Below, one piece after another: positions 60,380-64,000 of a stretch of 64,000 nucleotides of DNA (positions are counted from its first letter, which is position 1; each line of letters starts with the position of its first letter). The notes beneath the pieces are model-generated. The model worked only from the letters and a program-made list of their open reading frames with translations, had not been told where the DNA came from and searched no databases. Source of the DNA: Imhoffiella fuscus (GTDB taxonomy: Bacteria; Pseudomonadota; Gammaproteobacteria; Chromatiales; Chromatiaceae); contig NZ_JBHUHX010000001.1 in assembly GCF_042682685.1 (NCBI RefSeq), positions 1 through 64,000 of the forward strand, written 5' to 3'. Made by a program: the position numbers and the translations under genes.

Positions 60380-62155
60380 ATGTGCGGTTTTTGCGGTGAG
60401 ATCCGCTTCGATGACAATCCGGTTGACCTCGGTGCCCTGAGTGCCATGAACGCGACCATGACGCCCAGGGGACCGGACGGACACGGGATCTGGCAGCAGG
60501 GTGGCATCGCGCTGGCGCACCGGCGCCTGTCGATCATCGACCTGAGCAATCATGCGGCCCAGCCCATGGTCGACAGCGAGCTGGGACTCTCGGTCGCCTT
60601 CAATGGCTGCATCTATAACTACAAGGAGTTGCGCGCCGAGCTTGAGGGGCGGGGATATCGCTTCTTCTCCCAAGGCGACACCGAAGTGGTGCTCAAGTCC
60701 TTCCACGCATGGGGTTCCGCCTGCGTCGATCGCTTTCACGGCATGTTCGCGTTCGCCGTCGCCGAGCGCGACTCGGGGCGTCTGACCCTGGTCCGCGATC
60801 GGCTCGGCATCAAGCCGCTCTACTATGCCGAGGTGTCCGGCGGACTGCGTTTCGCCTCGACCCTTCCGGCCCTGCTGGCGGGCGGGGGGATCTCGACCGA
60901 CATCGACCCGGTCGCCTTGCATCATTACATGCATTTCCATGCCGTCGTGCCGGCTCCCCATACCATCCTGAGCGGTGTGCGCAAGCTTCCCCCAGCGACC
61001 ATTCGCACCATCGAGCCCAATGGACGTTCGAGCGATCGGCTCTATTGGGATCCGCGCTTCGAAACCCCGGCCGAGGAGCGTGGGCTCTCGTTCGAGGACT
61101 GGCAGGAGCGGGTGCTGGACGCGCTGCGCACGGCGGTGAGGCGGCGTCTGGTCGCGGACGTGGACGTCGGCGTGCTGCTCTCGGGCGGTTTGGACTCCAG
61201 TCTCATCGTCGGCCTGCTCGCCGAACAGGGTCAGACCGGCTTGAACACCTTCTCGGTCGGTTTCGAGACCGTGGGCGAAGAGGTCGGCGACGAGTTCCAG
61301 TATTCGGACATCATCGCGGCGCACTATGGCACGCGTCATCACAAGATCCGCGTGGACTCGGCCTCGCGGCTGCTGCCCGAGTTGCCCAACTGCGTGCGCG
61401 CCATGGCGGAGCCCATGGTGAGTCACGATGTCATCGGCTTCTATCTCCTGTCCGAGGAGGTGTCCAAGCACGTCAAGGTGGTCCAGAGCGGGCAGGGGGC
61501 CGACGAGGTGTTCGCCGGTTACCACTGGTATCCGCCGATGGTCGGCAGCCAGGATCCGGCGGCCGATTATGCCCGCGCCTTCTGCGATCGCTCCCACGAG
61601 GACTATCGGCGTGCGGTCGATCCGCGCTTCCACGGCGACGACCACAGCCGCGCCTTCATCGCCGCGCAGTTCGCGCGCGCTGGGGCCGAGGCTCAGGTCG
61701 ACAAGGCGCTGCGGATGGATCAGGGCATCATGCTGGTCGACGATCCGGTCAAGCGGGTGGACAACATGACCATGGCCTGGGGACTGGAGGCGCGGGTACC
61801 CTTCCTGGATCATGAGCTGGTCGAGTTGGCCGCGCGCATGCCCGATCGCTTCAAGCTTTGCGACGATGGCAAGGGCGTGCTCAAGGCCGTGGGTCGTCGC
61901 ATCATCCCGAGCTCGGTCATCGATCGTCCCAAGGGCTATTTCCCTGTCCCGGCGCTGAAATACCTGCGTGGTAAGGTGCTGGACACCGTCGCCGACCTGG
62001 TCCATTCGAGTCGCGCCCGCGAGCGGGGGCTCTTCCAGTCGGCCTATGTCGAGGAGTTGCTGGCCGCGCCGGATGACCATATCACTCCGTTACGCGGATC
62101 GAAGCTGTGGCAGGTCGCGCTTCTGGAGATGTGGTTGCAGGAACATGGGATCTAA
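60380..62155 (+). CDS. asnO: N-acetylglutaminylglutamine amidotransferase
   Basis: 591 aa from the ATG at 60380 (AAGGAG 9 bases upstream). N-terminal class II glutamine amidotransferase (MCGFCGEIR, nucleophile Cys2 after Met removal; FNGCIYNYKELR), C-terminal asparagine-synthetase-type ATP pyrophosphatase (VGVLLSGGLDSSLIVGLL, SGQGADEVFAGYHWY). It belongs to the asparagine-synthase-like enzymes that amidate the dipeptide in synthesis of N-acetylglutaminylglutamine amide, a compatible solute made under salt stress. It is followed 49 bases later by its partner synthetase. Confidence 0.93.
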   Translation: MCGFCGEIRFDDNPVDLGALSAMNATMTPRGPDGHGIWQQGGIALAHRRLSIIDLSNHAAQPMVDSELGLSVAFNGCIYNYKELRAELEGRGYRFFSQGDTEVVLKSFHAWGSACVDRFHGMFAFAVAERDSGRLTLVRDRLGIKPLYYAEVSGGLRFASTLPALLAGGGISTDIDPVALHHYMHFHAVVPAPHTILSGVRKLPPATIRTIEPNGRSSDRLYWDPRFETPAEERGLSFEDWQERVLDALRTAVRRRLVADVDVGVLLSGGLDSSLIVGLLAEQGQTGLNTFSVGFETVGEEVGDEFQYSDIIAAHYGTRHHKIRVDSASRLLPELPNCVRAMAEPMVSHDVIGFYLLSEEVSKHVKVVQSGQGADEVFAGYHWYPPMVGSQDPAADYARAFCDRSHEDYRRAVDPRFHGDDHSRAFIAAQFARAGAEAQVDKALRMDQGIMLVDDPVKRVDNMTMAWGLEARVPFLDHELVELAARMPDRFKLCDDGKGVLKAVGRRIIPSSVIDRPKGYFPVPALKYLRGKVLDTVADLVHSSRARERGLFQSAYVEELLAAPDDHITPLRGSKLWQVALLEMWLQEHGI

Positions 62156-62204
62156 GGGCTCGATACCTCGTCCGATCAACGCGAGCGATACAGGACATGC
62201 GACG

Positions 62205-63953
62205 ATGAATACCAAAGACCGCATCCATCACCGTCTCGAGCGCAGCCGTGCCCCATCGGTGAAGAACTGGGACCGGCGACCACGCGCCGATCAGGAGTTG
62301 GGTGAGTCTGCGACGGTCGATTGCGGCTGGGGTCGGCTGTTGTTCGGACAGACCTTCACTGACCCCATGGTCTTGGCTGCGGCGCTTCAGGACGAGCGTC
62401 CGGGCAAGCGGGACGTCGCGCTCTATCTGAGCGATCCGCACGTGGTGCTGTCCTATGCGCCTCAGGATCTCTTTCTCGATCCGTCCCATACCTTCCGGCT
62501 CTGGCTGGAGCGCTATCAGTCCTGTCAGCGACGTCCCAAGGGATTTCAGATCCGACTGCTCAACAGCCGTGCCGACGCCGAGGCGATCCAGCGTCTCTAC
62601 ATCGCTCGGGGGATGGTGCCGCCCGGGGCCGATTTCATCTGGGACCACCGAACCTCGAAGGTGCTGACCTACTGGGTCGCCGAGGACGATCAGGACGGAT
62701 CGCTCTTGGGTGTGGTGACCGGTGTCGATCACGCCGCTGCCTTCGACGATCCCGAGAACGGCGCCAGTCTCTGGGCCTTGTCGGTGGATGGGCAGGCCCC
62801 CTATCCGGGGATCGGCGAGGCGCTGGTGCGCCAGGTGATCGAATACTTCCTCGCTCGTGGCCGGTCATTTCTGGACCTTTCGGTCATTCACGACAACGCC
62901 AATGCGATCCGGCTCTATCAGAAACTGGGCTTCGAGCGCATTCCCGCCTTCGCGCTCAAGAACAAGAACGCCTTCAACGAGCCACTGTTCATGGGACGCC
63001 AGCCGGAGGGCGATCTCAATCCCTATGCCAGCATCATCGTCAACGAGGCGCGTCGGCGCGGGATCGGGATCGAGGTGATCGATGCCTCGGCCGGCTATTT
63101 CGCGCTGGTGCTCGGCGGACGCCGGATCGTCTGTCGAGAGAGTTTGAGCGAGTTGACCAGCGCGGTTGCCATGAGCCGCTGCGACGACAAGGCGGTCACC
63201 CATCGGCTGCTGCGGCATGCCGGGTTGCGGGTGCCCGAGCAGGCGCGTTTCGAGGCGCTCGATCAGGCCGAGGCATTCCTGTCGCGTCTCGGCAGCCTGG
63301 TGGTCAAGCCGGCGCGGGGAGAGCAGGGGGCTGGAATCAGTGTCGATGTGCGCGATGCCGAGACATTGGAGCGGGCGATCGCTGCGGCTAAAGGGGTGTG
63401 CGAGACGGTCATCCTGGAGGAGTACGTCGAGGGCGACGATCTGCGGATCGTGGTGATCGACTCCCAGGTCGTGGCCGCCGCGATTCGGCGTCCGGCCCAG
63501 ATCGTGGGAACCGGTCAGCACAGCATTCGCGATCTGATCCAGGCGCAGAGCCGACGTCGCCGGGCGGCGACCGGGGGCGAGAGTGCGATTCCCATGGATT
63601 CGGAGACCGAGCGCTGCGTGACCCAGGCCGGCTACGATCTGGACGATCTCTTGCCCGAGGGTGAGTTCCTGCAGGTACGCAAGACGGCCAATCTGCACAC
63701 CGGGGGCACCATCCATGACGTGACCGCCGATCTGCATCCCCGTCTGGCCGAGGCGGCCATCGCCGCAGCGCGCGCGATCGATATACCGGTGACTGGGCTG
63801 GATATGATCGTTCCCTCCGTTGGCGGAACGGATTATGTCATCATCGAGGCCAACGAGCGGCCGGGTTTGGCCAACCACGAGCCGCAGCCGACGGCGGAGC
63901 GTTTCGTCGATCTGCTTTTTCCCCAGACGGCTGCCCGTGAGGACGACACGTGA
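62205..63953 (+). CDS. ngg: N-acetylglutaminylglutamine synthetase
   Basis: 582 aa from the ATG at 62205. The N-terminal half includes a GNAT acetyltransferase domain (about 110-265, with PGIGEALVRQVIEYFLARG and NAIRLYQKLGFERIPAF). The C-terminal half is an ATP-grasp ligase (about 285-570: LVVKPARGEQGAGISV, ILEEYVEGDDLRIVVID, and YVIIEANERPGL). It forms the acetylated Gln-Gln dipeptide skeleton of NAGGN. The stop overlaps the next gene's GTG (GTGA). Confidence 0.93.
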   Translation: MNTKDRIHHRLERSRAPSVKNWDRRPRADQELGESATVDCGWGRLLFGQTFTDPMVLAAALQDERPGKRDVALYLSDPHVVLSYAPQDLFLDPSHTFRLWLERYQSCQRRPKGFQIRLLNSRADAEAIQRLYIARGMVPPGADFIWDHRTSKVLTYWVAEDDQDGSLLGVVTGVDHAAAFDDPENGASLWALSVDGQAPYPGIGEALVRQVIEYFLARGRSFLDLSVIHDNANAIRLYQKLGFERIPAFALKNKNAFNEPLFMGRQPEGDLNPYASIIVNEARRRGIGIEVIDASAGYFALVLGGRRIVCRESLSELTSAVAMSRCDDKAVTHRLLRHAGLRVPEQARFEALDQAEAFLSRLGSLVVKPARGEQGAGISVDVRDAETLERAIAAAKGVCETVILEEYVEGDDLRIVVIDSQVVAAAIRRPAQIVGTGQHSIRDLIQAQSRRRRAATGGESAIPMDSETERCVTQAGYDLDDLLPEGEFLQVRKTANLHTGGTIHDVTADLHPRLAEAAIAAARAIDIPVTGLDMIVPSVGGTDYVIIEANERPGLANHEPQPTAERFVDLLFPQTAAREDDT

Positions 63954-64000
63954 AACTACCTCGAATCGATTCCGACTATCTGGTCGACATCCTGCTTCGG
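63950..64000 (+). CDS. Start of an M42-type peptidase of the NAGGN operon (partial)
   Basis: GTG at 63950 overlaps the ngg stop; 17 residues (VKLPRIDSDYLVDILLR) are visible before the window ends. In NAGGN operons the third gene usually encodes an M42-family metallopeptidase, and this N-terminus is compatible with one. The assignment depends on context, not on visible catalytic motifs. Confidence 0.6.
   Translation, partial: MKLPRIDSDYLVDILLR

Noticed and set aside
1..64000. CRISPR arrays, insertion sequences, prophage or integrase genes
   Set aside because: No regularly spaced repeats, transposase motifs or paired terminal repeats were seen on either strand.

Overview
The window looks like chromosome from a high-GC gammaproteobacterium. 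The order pncC-recA-recX-alaS-lysC-csrA-tRNA-Ser(GCU), together with dksA-gluQ, smc-zipA-ligA, zapE, ubiG, yciB-yciI and valS, is a gammaproteobacterial housekeeping set. CbbY, pyruvate phosphate dikinase and the N-acetylglutaminylglutamine (NAGGN) osmolyte genes fit a purple sulfur bacterium (Chromatiaceae). That family assignment is inference, because no photosynthesis or sulfur-oxidation gene lies in the window.

Layout. 1-1442: a visibly AT-richer P-loop ATPase, probably accessory. 1838-8775: a secreted CHAP amidase-like protein, gluQ, dksA, cbbY, an aminotransferase, zapE, ubiG and a small protein. 8782-11079: a leftward cluster of cupin, DUF302 protein and an unusual HTH/2Fe-2S/flavoreductase-like fusion. 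11213-18200: recombination, alanyl-tRNA synthetase, aspartokinase, csrA and tRNA-Ser. 18207-21964: a phosphatase, a membrane sensor with a degenerate HD-GYP domain, and a divergent LapG-type protease. 21981-29870: smc, zipA, ligA (with an extra helix-hairpin-helix segment), a small protein and an alpha-carbonic-anhydrase-like protein that lacks two zinc ligands. 29983-31889: ppiC, yciI, yciB leftward.

32234-40840 is the most unusual region: an OpgH-type glucosyltransferase, a BchC-like dehydrogenase, a T-fold (6-pyruvoyltetrahydropterin synthase family) protein missing key active-site residues, a family 4 glycosyltransferase, a methyltransferase, an ABC transporter of the osmoprotectant/QAT class with binding protein and permease fused, and a convergent RibD/DHFR-like reductase. 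The content suggests synthesis and transport of a modified, glycosylated and methylated small molecule, perhaps pteridine-like; I cannot name a described pathway for it. A long near-perfect stem-loop sits inside this run.

41043-50283: an AGCS transporter, bolA, a P-loop-like protein, an ankyrin lipoprotein, two coupled paralogous secreted proteins, then a MarR regulator with a visible promoter/operator and the AaeB-AaeX-AaeA aromatic-acid efflux pump. 50326-59713: valS, a tandem universal stress protein, a CPA2 antiporter with TrkA-N domain, ppdK and a methionine-rich coiled-coil membrane protein. 60380-64000: the NAGGN osmoprotectant operon (amidotransferase, synthetase, start of an M42-type peptidase).

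Genes are tightly packed, with many ATGA or GTGA overlaps. Stem-loops close most convergent pairs.
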